A stretch of 64,000 nucleotides of DNA from Clostridium sp. Cult1 (GTDB lineage: Bacteria > Bacillota > Clostridia > Tissierellales > Tepidimicrobiaceae). Where the stretch lies: NCBI RefSeq assembly GCF_021655095.1, contig NZ_PPXW01000001.1, positions 2,479,384-2,543,383 on the forward strand, in the 5' to 3' direction. The notes under the pieces are model-generated. The model had not been told where the DNA came from and did not search any database. It worked only from the letters and a program-made list of their open reading frames with translations. The position numbers and the translations under genes were made by a program. Below, one piece after another: positions 10,270 to 19,046 of this stretch (positions are counted from its first letter, which is position 1; each line of letters starts with the position of its first letter).

Positions 10270-11331
10270 TTGAAAGGATTAATTCTATGTGGAGGAAGAG
10301 GTACAAGGCTTCATCCCATAACTTATACAATTCCTAAACAGTTAATTCCTATTGGAAATAAACCTTTAATTGTCTATACCATCGATTTGCTTTTAAAATC
10401 TGGAATCAAAGAATTGGCTATATTAGTAAATGAATATAATAAACCAATATTTGAAAAAGTATTAAAGAAATACTATACTCAAGACTTCCATTATATAGTA
10501 CAACATGATCCAAAGGGAATAGCCCATGGGCTTTTATTTGCTGAAGAATATATTGATAGAGAAAAATTTATTATGGTATTAGGAGATAATTCTTTCAATC
10601 TGGATTTACAAAACTTCATCGGGGAATTTCTAATTAGTGAAAACAACTGTAAGATTTTATTAAAAGAAGTAAATAATCCAGAAAGATTTGGAGTAGCTTA
10701 TATAGGAAATGGAAGAATAATTGATTTAGAAGAAAAACCGAAAACAGCTTTCAGTAATTGGGCAATTACAGGTCTATATGCTTTTGATGAAAATATATTT
10801 AAAGCTTGCAAAGAAATTGATCCTTCTTATCGTGGTGAATACGAATTGACAGACGCTATTAAATGGTTATTACAGAATGGATATGATATAGGATATCAGA
10901 TATTAAATAAGAAATGGAGAGACATAGGCAATCCAGCAGATGTAATAGAGGAGAATATAGATATCTTATCATCTATTGAAGAAAATATAACTGGGGAAGT
11001 AGTAAATTCCCATATTTCTGGCAAAATAATTCTTGGAAAAGAATCAGCTATATATAATAGTATAGTAAGAGGGCCAGTAATCATTGGAGACAATTCAATT
11101 ATTAAACATTCATATATTGGGCCTTATACTTCCATTGGAAATGGAGTTAATATTGATAAGTCTAATTTGGAAAACTCTGTTGTTCTAGACAGATGTACTA
11201 TAATGGGAGTTATAAATTCAATTGAAAACTCTATAATTGGGGAAGAATCTATTATTGGAAGTGAAAAGGGAATGAAAAATAGTAATAGATTAATATTAGG
11301 TAGGGGTAGTAGAATTTATCTATCTAATTGA
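10270..11331 (+). CDS. Glucose-1-phosphate thymidylyltransferase family protein (long form)
   Basis: A protein of 353 residues. The nucleotidyltransferase signature GGRGTRLHPITYTIPKQLIP lies at the N-terminus and a left-handed beta-helix of hexapeptide-like repeats covers roughly residues 240-350. This matches the RmlA long-form family, which makes dTDP-sugars from sugar-1-phosphate. The start is TTG 10270, behind GGGAGG. It heads the sugar region but is separated from the decayed aminotransferase by a terminator. It is intact, so its nucleotide sugar probably serves another pathway as well. Confidence 0.85.
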   Translation: MKGLILCGGRGTRLHPITYTIPKQLIPIGNKPLIVYTIDLLLKSGIKELAILVNEYNKPIFEKVLKKYYTQDFHYIVQHDPKGIAHGLLFAEEYIDREKFIMVLGDNSFNLDLQNFIGEFLISENNCKILLKEVNNPERFGVAYIGNGRIIDLEEKPKTAFSNWAITGLYAFDENIFKACKEIDPSYRGEYELTDAIKWLLQNGYDIGYQILNKKWRDIGNPADVIEENIDILSSIEENITGEVVNSHISGKIILGKESAIYNSIVRGPVIIGDNSIIKHSYIGPYTSIGNGVNIDKSNLENSVVLDRCTIMGVINSIENSIIGEESIIGSEKGMKNSNRLILGRGSRIYLSN

Positions 11332-11333
11332 TG

Positions 11334-11372
11334 AATAACCTTTGTCATATATATTTGACAGAGGTTATTTTA
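11334..11372 (+). terminator. Terminator after the nucleotidyltransferase
   Basis: A 14-bp stem (arms 11334-11347 and 11356-11369, one G-T pair), loop of eight A/T bases, then TTATTT. Confidence 0.8.
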
Positions 11373-11473
11373 TTTGGAAAAAGTATAATTGTAACATTGT
11401 TTATTATTACTGCATAATTCTATATTAGGATAAAGTAGTTTTGGTGCCAATGGATTAATATGGGAGTGATTAG

Positions 11474-12578
11474 ATGAAAATTCCGTTAATAGATTTAAAG
11501 GAGAAACATGAATCCATTAAAAAAGAAATTGATGAAGCTATGTAGGCAGTAGTAAAAAATAGTAATTTTATACTAGGAGAAAATGTAAATAATTTGGAAA
11601 GGGGATTAGTAAGATTTACCAATGCTTTATATGGCGTAGGGGTTGCTAATGGCACTGATGCAATATGATTAGCTCTTGAAGCCTATGGAATAGGAAAAGG
11701 TGACCAGGTGATAACAATACCTTTTACTTTTTTTGCAACTGCTGAGGCCATATCTCAAGCTGGTGCAACTCCTGTTTTTGTTGATATCGATGAGGATACT
11801 TTCAATATAAATACAAACATGATTGAAGAAAAAATAACAAGTAAAACTAAGGCGATTATACCTGTCCATCTGTTTGGACAACCTGTTGAAATGAACAAAA
11901 TTGTTGATTTAGGACAAAAATACGATTTAAAAATTATTGAAGACGCTTGTCAGGTTATAGGGCCATTTATAAAGGAAAGAAGGTAGGTTCTATAGGCAAT
12001 GCTGGATGTTTTTCATTTTTTCCTACAAAAAATTTAGGCTGTATGGGTGATGGTGGAATGATAGTAACAAATGATAAAATATAGTGAAAGAGCTAAGAAT
12101 GTTAAGATTTCATGGACAAAGGACTAAATATTTCAACGAAATATTAGGCTATAATAGCCGATTAGACGAAATTCAGGCAGCAATTTTAAGAGTTAAATTA
12201 AAATACTTACATCAATGGAATGAAAATAGAAGAGAGATTGCATTTAAATATAATAGGTTATTAGAAAAATTACCTTTTAAAAGACCAATAGAAATAGATG
12301 ATGTGTACTCAGTTTATCACCTTTATGTAGTCCAATTAGAAGAAAGAGATAATTTAAGAGAATATTTAAAAACTCAAGGGGTAGACAGTGGAATATATTA
12401 TCCTTTACCTCTACATCTACAAAAAGCTTACAGACAACTAGGATATAAAAAAGGTGATTTCCCAACAGCAGAAAATGTTTCTAATAAAACTTTGGCTCTT
12501 CCTATTTATCCAGAAATGACAGAGGACATCCAACATTATATTGTAGAAAAAATCAAAGATTTTTATTTAAGTAGATAG
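11474..12578 (+). pseudogene. DegT/DnrJ/EryC1 sugar aminotransferase, broken
   Basis: Remnant of a PLP-dependent nucleotide-sugar aminotransferase. Reading from ATG 11474 gives KIPLIDLKEKHESIKKEIDE, then TAG at 11543. After more in-frame family sequence (NGTDAI) TGA replaces an expected Trp codon at about 11666. The frame stays open through QVITIPFTFFATAEA and the EDACQ motif to about 11970, where it shifts to [21 protein letters not shown], the region holding the PLP lysine. It shifts again near 12080 to the intact C-terminal part (RMLRFHG to the stop at 12578). Two stops and two shifts make it non-functional. Similarity remains high over the whole length, so inactivation looks recent. Confidence 0.93.
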
Positions 12579-12590
12579 GAGATGGGAAGA

Positions 12591-13457
12591 ATGTTATTGA
12601 ATAAAATTAAAAAGAAAAAAGCAATTATTGGAGTGATAGGATTAGGATATGTAGGACTACCTTTGGCTGTTGAAATAGCTAAAAATGGTTATAATGTAAT
12701 TGGTTTAGACATCCAAGTAGGAAAAATTGGTTTAATAAATAAAGGAATTAGTTATATAGATGGTGTTGCCAATAAAGATTTAAAATTTTTAGTAGAAAAG
12801 AGCCTTTTAAAAGCTACTAATGACACTAGAGTATCGAGAAGTATTGATTGTGTTATTATATGTGTTCCCACTCCTATTGATGAATATAAAATACCAAATA
12901 TGAATTATATGAAGAATTCCATTGGTGAAATAAAAAAGTATTTTCATAAAGATATGTTAATTGTACTAGAAAGTACTACTTATCCCGAGATTACTGAGGA
13001 ATTATTGCTACCACTTCTTGATTCAACAGGTTTAAAATGTGGAAAGGACTATTATCTTGCCTATTCTGCAGAAAGAATAGACCTAGGGAACAAAGAATAT
13101 TATAAAAAAACTACAAAAGTAGTTGGTGGAGTAACGCATGAATGTATAGAAGTAGTATCAACGTTTTATAAAAATGCAATAGGGTGTGATGTCTATAGAG
13201 TATCCACTCCAAAAGTTGCCGAAATATGCAAAATTTTGGAAAATACTTATAGAAATATTAATATTGCATTAGCTAATGAAATGGCAATAATATATGACAA
13301 ATTTAATATTGATATTTGGGAAGTTATAGATGCAGCCAAAACTAAACCTTATGGATTTCAGTCTTTTTATCCTGGTCCAGGTGTAGGAGGGCATTGTATT
13401 CCAGTAGATCCCCTTTATTTAATGTGGAAAGTAAGAGAATATAGAAAGATTTTTTAG
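12591..13457 (+). pseudogene. Nucleotide-sugar dehydrogenase (WecC/UDP-GlcNAc type), C-terminally truncated
   Basis: 288 codons are left of a family that is usually about 420-440 residues. The Rossmann motif GVIGLGYVGLPLAVEIA and the catalytic-loop region PGPGVGGHCIPVDPLYL, including the active-site cysteine, are present. Reading ends soon afterwards at TAG 13455, without the UDP-binding C-terminal domain. These enzymes oxidise UDP-HexNAc to the uronate. Loss of the third domain should inactivate it. The sequence past the stop does not restore the family (see the next entry), so a deletion is more likely than a point mutation. Confidence 0.85.
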
Positions 13458-13542
13458 ACAGTTTGGTCTAATCCAGAAACCATATCACAATATCTACAAA
13501 GAATTCAAGCATAAAAAAGATAATATATTGGAAATAAATTAA
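13456..13542 (+). pseudogene. Orphan C-terminal fragment of an unidentified gene
   Basis: In the +1 frame relative to the dehydrogenase stop, an open stretch reads RQFGLIQKPYHNIYKEFKHK and onward to TAA 13540-13542, ending just before the formyltransferase ATG. It looks like the tail of a different protein fused to the cut dehydrogenase by a deletion. Its family is not recognisable at this length. Confidence 0.45.
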
Positions 13543-13555
13543 CAGAAGTATTATT

Positions 13556-14007
13556 ATGGAAAGAAAAGTTGCATTTATTGGCACTGGAGGAATGTTTTTA
13601 AAAATTATTTCGAAGAACTATTAAAGTATGATATTTTCATCAAATTAGTCATAATGAATATTAAAGAGGATTCAAATAAAACTCCATTAAGTATTGAACT
13701 CTGTAAAAAAGCTAATATTGAACATATTATTACTAATAATATTAATTCTATAGAGATATTTAATAGATTAAAAGAACATAAGATTGAATTAGCTTGTGTT
13801 TGTAGTTTGCATCAAATAATAAAGCCCGAAATTTACACCATATCCAAAAATGGAATGATTAATTTACACACAAGTCATCTTTCTTATTGTCAAGAACCAA
13901 ATCCATGGTTTTGGATGATAAAAGATGATGAAGATATTTTTGGTGCATCTTTACATTTTATAATAAAGGATATAGATAGAGGAAGGATAATATGTTGGGA
14001 AAAATGA
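13556..14007 (+). pseudogene. Sugar N-formyltransferase-like gene, frameshifted and truncated
   Basis: Begins MERKVAFIGTGGMFLK at ATG 13556, then loses frame near 13600. The second frame continues as YFEELLKYDIFIKLVIMN and runs through MINLHTSHLSY, a formyltransferase-like HTS segment in place of the usual HPS, and DIDRGRIICWEK to TGA 14007. The fold matches the methionyl-tRNA/ArnA formyltransferase family, probably acting on a UDP- or dTDP-amino sugar. Only the N-terminal domain remains. The gene stops 3 bases short of the tail of a convergent broken gene, which suggests a deletion junction at about 14,007-14,012. Confidence 0.8.
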
Positions 14008-14009
14008 AT

Positions 14010-15220
14010 TTAAAACATGTAACTGTCAGATTCTACAATCAATATTAATTCCTTTGGATTATAATTTTGATACATGTAGTTTTCTAAAAAACTATTAAGT
14101 ACTACAGCCGAGTTTGCATAGGTTATTTCTGAGACTCCTTCTTGTATTTCTTCATTTTTTTTAGTCCTAAGGTATTTAATAGACCTTTGAATCTTAGTTC
14201 ATAAGTGTGATTATTAAATACCTCTCTTTGTCCTAACAAGGATATTCTATCTCTAAGCTCTTTATCATATATTATCCTTTCTATATATTTTTCAGTATCC
14301 TTTTCTGAATTAGATATAAATACTATATCTTTAAAGAAATTAATAATTCCAGGATTATAGCTGCTAATAACAGGAATACCACAAGCCAATAATTCGTACA
14401 CCCTTCTTGAAAATGCAGTAGGACTGGTATTATCTGAGTTCACATTTAAAAATATATTATATTTTTGCATTCATTTGCAATACTTTTATAATCTAATGCT
14501 TTTCTAATATAAGCTTTATATTCGTCTGGAAATGCAAACTGATCATTATTTGAATAGAAGAAACGATTATATATAACTAATCCATGTTTTTTGGCTGGCC
14601 TTAATAGATTGTGGATATATATTTTTCTATTCTCAAATTTTTTATACCAACTTCCAGCAAAAGCAACTTTACCAATCTTTTCTTTGTCTCTATCAATTGG
14701 GTTATGAAGCTGTGGCTGGGCTGCTAATGGAAGTAAAAACACATTATTATGGGCTAATATCTTTTTGTGCTTTGAAATACAGTTGATATCAGTAGTAAAT
14801 ACATATTCAAAATATTTGGCCGATTCAGAAAAAGCATGGAAATCAGTGGGATCTTCCTTTGCCCAGAAAACAGCAGGGATATTTTTTTCTACAATAATCT
14901 GTAATCTTAATCAATGTATCATCTCTATATTTTTCTATATTGGCAATTCTATTTATCCATTGATAATTATAACCTTCCCAAGCGGATTCAATAAATAATA
15001 AATCAAGATTATTTTTATCTATCACTTCTTTTCAATTGTAATATCCTAGTTGGCAGAAATTAGCTTCATATTTAAGACATTCATAGTTGAACCTATCCAA
15101 TATACAGGCTACTTTAAATCTTCTAACATTTTTTCTAATAATCCCTTTATTTTTCTTCCTCCAATTTCTATTTAGGTTATTAATCATATGCTCAATATAA
15201 ATATTTTTATTGTTGTTCAT
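14010..15220 (-). pseudogene. CgeB-like spore-surface glycosyltransferase, broken
   Basis: Reads on the minus strand from ATG 15220. Recognisable CgeB/DUF3880 segments are FKVACILDRFNYECLKYEA, DLLFIESAWEGYNYQW, LAAQPQLHNPI, VAFAGSWYKKFENRK and SRRVYELLACGIPVISSY. Lesions are an in-frame TGA at 15032 (probably from TGG), a shift in a T7 tract at 14882-14888, a shift near 14460 and a shift in a T8 tract at 14155-14162. The last frame (SAVVLNSFLENYMYQNYNPK) resembles the start of a fused GT2 domain and is cut at 14010. In Bacillus, CgeB helps build the spore crust glycans. Confidence 0.85.
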
Positions 15221-15239
15221 AATACACTTCCTTTCTTGA

Positions 15240-16010
15240 TCATTTTACGTTATTAGCGTAGGAAATGTAATCTTCTACTTTTCCAATAATTTTACAGTAT
15301 TTATCCATAAATTCATCATCTGTTATTTTCCAAGTATGATTTTTTTTAATAGGATGACGGAAATAAACATGATGATATCTATCTGTAGAATATATTAAAA
15401 TGTTATTTTTAACACAGTCTTGGCAAAAGTAGACATCTTCTGCAAGAGACATATCTCTAAATTTAACTTTTTCAAATATTTCTTTTTTAAATACAAGTGT
15501 TGAACCATTTGCAAATCTAACGTATCGATTTTCTTGATTAGGAGTTCTAATTGCTAGAATATTTTTTTCAACAAAATAGACAAAATTTGCTGCCTTACCT
15601 AGAACTTTAGCATCTGTCCTTTTGAAATACTCAATGGTACTAGATATATACTTTGGTCCATAATAGTCGTCATCATCAAATTTTGCAATTATATTATATT
15701 GACATTTATCTACTGCAAAATTTAAGCATTTACCAAGAGATGTCTTTTGGTTTAGTTTGAATATATTAACTTTCCTATTTTTCTTTGCTATATTTGACCA
15801 TTCTTCTAAATTTATTGAATCGTTGTTTATAATAATAGTTAATTCTTTTTCTAGATAATCTTGTCTATTAAAATTTTCTAAAATGTTGGTGAGAGTATGG
15901 GGTTTGTTCGTGGAAGTAATTATAGAAACTCCCTCAAAGGATTTTATATTTTTCACTTCTAACCTTTTTTTTATAAAATTATAAACATATTTTTTATAAG
16001 AATTTTTCAT
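15240..16010 (-). CDS. Family 2 glycosyltransferase (CgeD-like)
   Basis: An intact protein of 256 residues. A GT-A fold starts with VSIITSTNKPHTLTNILENF, has the DDDD metal-binding motif in AKFDDDDYYGPKYI and an acceptor-side AEDVYFCQDC. It lies 19 bases upstream of the broken cgeB-like gene on the same strand, as cgeD and cgeB are neighbours in Bacillus spore-crust clusters. It likely transferred sugar to the same surface glycan. Being the only intact glycosyltransferase left here, its pathway may be dead or complemented elsewhere. Confidence 0.8.
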   Translation of the reverse strand: MKNSYKKYVYNFIKKRLEVKNIKSFEGVSIITSTNKPHTLTNILENFNRQDYLEKELTIIINNDSINLEEWSNIAKKNRKVNIFKLNQKTSLGKCLNFAVDKCQYNIIAKFDDDDYYGPKYISSTIEYFKRTDAKVLGKAANFVYFVEKNILAIRTPNQENRYVRFANGSTLVFKKEIFEKVKFRDMSLAEDVYFCQDCVKNNILIYSTDRYHHVYFRHPIKKNHTWKITDDEFMDKYCKIIGKVEDYISYANNVK

Positions 16011-16121
16011 TAAGTCCTCTCCTTTCTTTGTCCCTAATTCATTTTATGGGTTTAATAGAAATATGTAACCATAATCCGATAAAAGAATATATTTGTACTA
16101 TAGGAGGGAGAGAAAATTAAA

Positions 16122-16394
16122 ATGGACTATAGACATTATATTTGTGTATTTAAATCAAAAAATATGGCGGTTTATACTTTGACCATTTTAGAAAGATTAG
16201 GGCATAAAAACTTCCAGCTTGTTTCCACACCTTGTGGCATAAAAGCTGGATGTAGTTATTCTATTAAATTTAGTAATATAAAATACTTAAATATTTTAAG
16301 AAAAGAGGCTATGAAAATTGGTGCAGAAATTGAAAATATTTATCTAATAGAACGAAAAAGTGGTAAGAAAAGTATGGAAAAAGTTATTATTTAA
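16122..16394 (+). CDS. DUF3343 putative Se/S carrier-like protein
   Basis: A protein of 90 residues with GGAGGGAG before ATG 16122. The central segment STPCGIKAGCSYSIKF carries the two conserved cysteines of the DUF3343 (PF11823) family, proposed to carry selenium or sulfur. No selenium gene is adjacent. The 3' end overlaps the convergent propeller-like gene by 8 bases. Role inferred only from the family. Confidence 0.75.
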   Translation: MDYRHYICVFKSKNMAVYTLTILERLGHKNFQLVSTPCGIKAGCSYSIKFSNIKYLNILRKEAMKIGAEIENIYLIERKSGKKSMEKVII

Positions 16395-17652
16395 ATATTT
16401 TGTCAAATAAAGAACTTTTTTTGTTCATCAATAATTCTAATATATACTCTATATCTTTTTCCACTTTTTGCTGGGACTCAATGGTTTTTAATATAAGAGT
16501 ATTTATTGTTTCTTGATTTTTTAGGAGCTCCTTTATCATAATTTCTGTTTTTTCTGATGTATCTTCTTCCATAATAGATTTATCCTTTTCATCTTTTGAT
16601 TTTAGGCTTTCTGTATCATTAGAATTAAAAGAATCGAAAAAGATGAAGTTTAATTTTTTACCAATAGAACAATATACATGGTTAATTTTAGAATTGGAGT
16701 TAAATGTACAATTCGATATTTTTATCAAATTAATGTTTGAAAAATCAGTTTTAAAATCTTCTCCTTCATGCCAAGTATGACCATAATCTGGTGAATATAT
16801 ATAACCAATACTACCGGGTTTAGTATAAATAATCTTTAATATACCTTTTTCTTCATAAATTATTGGATGATTGGTGCAACTGGCTATATATGGAACCTTT
16901 ACTTGATTCCATGTAAATTTGTTTTCACCTGCAGAACTAAATCTACTATATTTTAAGATATAATTATTATTTGAATCTTCTAACCATAGAGAGTGAATAT
17001 TGTCCTTAGTGTCTAAGAATATATAAGGAAGCACTTTTTTTATATTTGATGAACTCAATTTATTGGGGATAGGGTTCCATTTATTAGCATAGATATTGTA
17101 AAAAGTATGGTAGACTTGGGAAGTGAATCCTTCCATTGAACTATATATTAATTGAATATTTCCCAGACTATCTCTATCAACAATATAGGAGGCCATATTT
17201 TTGTCGGAAATAAATTTTGCTATGCTATATTGATCCCAATTTTGGTTTTTACCTATAACATGTTGGATAGTCCAAAGTTTAGAGTTTATTAAGTTTGCAT
17301 AACCGTAAATAATATTAATATTATTTTCTTCTGTTAATAGAATTATGTCACTATATATTTTTGAATGTAAATCAAATTTTGCGATTATTGCATTAGACCA
17401 ATTTCCATTTTCTAATATTGAATAATTCAATTCTCCAGACTTCATCAGAGCAACTAAATGAACCCTATCCATACTATCAATATCTATAGAGTATTTTAAA
17501 ACATTATCTTTATAAAGTTGAAAACCGTCTACTGGTTCATATAAATTATCTAATATTGCATATTCAACGCTTCCTGCGGAATTCCTGTTAAACAAAATGG
17601 ACTTTTCTTTTGAATTTATGACCAATTGTTTGGATTCAAAAAATAATTTCAT
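16387..17652 (-). CDS. Beta-propeller-like (BNR-type) protein with C-terminal coiled coil
   Basis: A protein of 421 residues; ATG 17652 has GGAGGGATA upstream, and the longer in-frame start lacks a site. Repeating blades contain aromatic motifs such as YSPDYGHTWHEG and DSLGNIQLIYSS, as in BNR/sialidase-like propellers. The last 100 residues are charged and helical (SEKTEIMIKELLKNQETINT), probably oligomerising. There is no signal peptide or membrane segment. It lies next to a probable spore-surface protein and spore glycan genes, so a forespore or spore-surface role is a reasonable inference. Specific function unknown. Confidence 0.6.
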   Translation of the reverse strand: MKLFFESKQLVINSKEKSILFNRNSAGSVEYAILDNLYEPVDGFQLYKDNVLKYSIDIDSMDRVHLVALMKSGELNYSILENGNWSNAIIAKFDLHSKIYSDIILLTEENNINIIYGYANLINSKLWTIQHVIGKNQNWDQYSIAKFISDKNMASYIVDRDSLGNIQLIYSSMEGFTSQVYHTFYNIYANKWNPIPNKLSSSNIKKVLPYIFLDTKDNIHSLWLEDSNNNYILKYSRFSSAGENKFTWNQVKVPYIASCTNHPIIYEEKGILKIIYTKPGSIGYIYSPDYGHTWHEGEDFKTDFSNINLIKISNCTFNSNSKINHVYCSIGKKLNFIFFDSFNSNDTESLKSKDEKDKSIMEEDTSEKTEIMIKELLKNQETINTLILKTIESQQKVEKDIEYILELLMNKKSSLFDKIFK

Positions 17653-17751
17653 TATTATCCCTCCTATAATAGTAAAAAGTAGCACAATTACATTCTTAGT
17701 TCATAATATGTAATTGAAAGTTAAATTATTAAAGGTAAAGGAGTGAAAACG

Positions 17752-18366
17752 ATGAAAGATATAAATGTAGATGATCTAGGCAAAATTTTAGAGGTTATGG
17801 ATACAGATTGTGTTATAGTAGATAAGGTCTTTGCAAGTTGTCAACAGCGAGAGTGTTTCCCTCAGATAGAAGTAGACCTAAAGGGCAAGACATTTCGAGA
17901 TGTAAAATTCAAGCCTGGCTTTATCGTTCCAAATACATTAGTAGTAACTGATATCGACAATACACCTAATTTTAGACGGGTTAGATTTACACTACGAATT
18001 CCTTATAAAATAATAACTACAGAAGGCAAAGAAATAGAAGGGTTCTTGCCAGATATACTAAAGGATATTATACTTTTTATTCCTGATGCAAGGGATGAAT
18101 TCGAATTCAGGATAGTTGTTGAAACGAGTTCTCAAGTATTAGGTCAACCTATTCAAACGGAGAATACATTAACTTTTGCAGTAGGTGTATTTATAATAGT
18201 AAAGGTAGTTGGAACGGTTCAATTATTAATACCAACCTTTGGATATTGTCCACCACCAGAGTTCTGTGAAGAATTTAGCCCAGAAGATATTTGTGATAAT
18301 TTTGATTATTTACCATTACCTGATTTCTTCCCACCTCAATTTGGAGACCTATATCCAGATTCATAA
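17752..18366 (+). CDS. Probable spore-surface/coat-associated protein
   Basis: A protein of 204 residues; AAAGGAG at 17737-17743 supports ATG 17752. The middle part is beta-rich and of mixed polarity (FTLRIPYKIITTEGKEIEGF, DEFEFRIVVETSSQV), like proteins with the SPOCS domain seen in SipL and clostridial coat proteins. The tail is acidic and rich in Pro and aromatic residues with two cysteines (CPPPEFC and onward). It is transcribed divergently from the propeller gene, sharing a short intergenic region. The assignment rests on style and context only. Confidence 0.45.
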   Translation: MKDINVDDLGKILEVMDTDCVIVDKVFASCQQRECFPQIEVDLKGKTFRDVKFKPGFIVPNTLVVTDIDNTPNFRRVRFTLRIPYKIITTEGKEIEGFLPDILKDIILFIPDARDEFEFRIVVETSSQVLGQPIQTENTLTFAVGVFIIVKVVGTVQLLIPTFGYCPPPEFCEEFSPEDICDNFDYLPLPDFFPPQFGDLYPDS

Positions 18367-18410
18367 TTAATTAATAGAAAAATATATATCCTTAGGATTA
18401 TACTTTAAAT

Positions 18411-18437
18411 AAAAAATGCTTCGAAGGAAGCATTTTT
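18411..18437 (+). terminator. Terminator
   Basis: Stem AAAAAATGCTT / AAGCATTTTTT around CGAAGG. It separates the spore protein from the isc operon and could work on both strands. Confidence 0.85.
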
Positions 18438-18521
18438 TGTGCTTTTGAGATATATTTATTATTTCAGAAAATTCAATAATTATTGAATTAATTTTTGAAA
18501 ATTGGATACTATTTTTGAATG

Positions 18522-18550
18522 TTGACAAAAATACTAGGGTATAATATACT
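18522..18550 (+). promoter_or_regulatory. isc operon promoter
   Basis: TTGACA (18522-18527), a 17-base spacer and TATACT (18545-18550), 48 bases before the iscR start. Confidence 0.7.
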
Positions 18551-18562
18551 TATTAAAGAAAA

Positions 18563-18579
18563 CCAAGTAGTTTAGTTGG
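18563..18579 (+). promoter_or_regulatory. Possible IscR autoregulatory site
   Basis: CCAA-N9-TTGG inverted repeat just downstream of the predicted transcription start, in the position expected for repression by the Rrf2-family product of the first gene. The consensus for this clade is not known to me. Confidence 0.35.
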
Positions 18580-18597
18580 AATTAAAGGGGTGGTTAA

Positions 18598-19035
18598 ATG
18601 AGACTATCTACTAGGGGAAGATATGGACTAAAAGCTATGTTTCAATTAGCTCTCCATTATGGTGAAGGACCTATTCCTTTAAACACTATTGCTACTGCAC
18701 AAGAACTTTCAGAAAACTATTTAGAACAATTAGTTTCAACTTTAAGAAAGGCAGGTTTATTAAACAGTGTAAGAGGTGCTCAAGGTGGGTATATGTTAGC
18801 CAAATCCCCTAAAGAAATTACTGTTGGAAATATACTTCGAGTCCTAGAAGGCGATATGGCACCAGCTGATTGTGTCATAGATAATGCCAATGGATGTGAA
18901 AAGGAAGAAAATTGCGTTACTAAATTAGTTTGGATGCAAATGAGAGATAGTATTAATCAAGTTATTGACTCTATATCGTTACAAGATATGCTGGATGAAC
19001 AAGCAGAAATGGTATCAAACAAAACAAAGGCTTAG
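18598..19035 (+). CDS. iscR: Rrf2-family regulator IscR
   Basis: A protein of 145 residues with a winged helix at the N-terminus (MRLSTRGRYGLKAMFQLAL) and the recognition segment RKAGLLNSVRGAQGGYMLA. Three cysteines, spaced C-x7-C-x5-C at about residues 95-110 (DCVIDNANGC, ENC), would hold an Fe-S cluster that reports cluster status. It is the first gene of iscR-iscS-iscU, consistent with autoregulation of cluster assembly. CymR, a related cysteine regulator, lacks these cysteines. Confidence 0.9.
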   Translation: MRLSTRGRYGLKAMFQLALHYGEGPIPLNTIATAQELSENYLEQLVSTLRKAGLLNSVRGAQGGYMLAKSPKEITVGNILRVLEGDMAPADCVIDNANGCEKEENCVTKLVWMQMRDSINQVIDSISLQDMLDEQAEMVSNKTKA

Positions 19036-19046
19036 GAGGAATTGTT

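Noticed and set aside
14155-14888. T8 and T7 tracts as phase-variation switches of the CgeB-like gene
   Set aside because: The gene also has a stop codon outside the tracts and a missing 3' end, so tract changes alone cannot restore it.
11540-15034. In-frame TGA and TAG codons as selenocysteine or other recoding
   Set aside because: They fall where Trp or ordinary residues are expected, no SECIS-like element is seen, and frameshifts accompany them. Gene decay is simpler.
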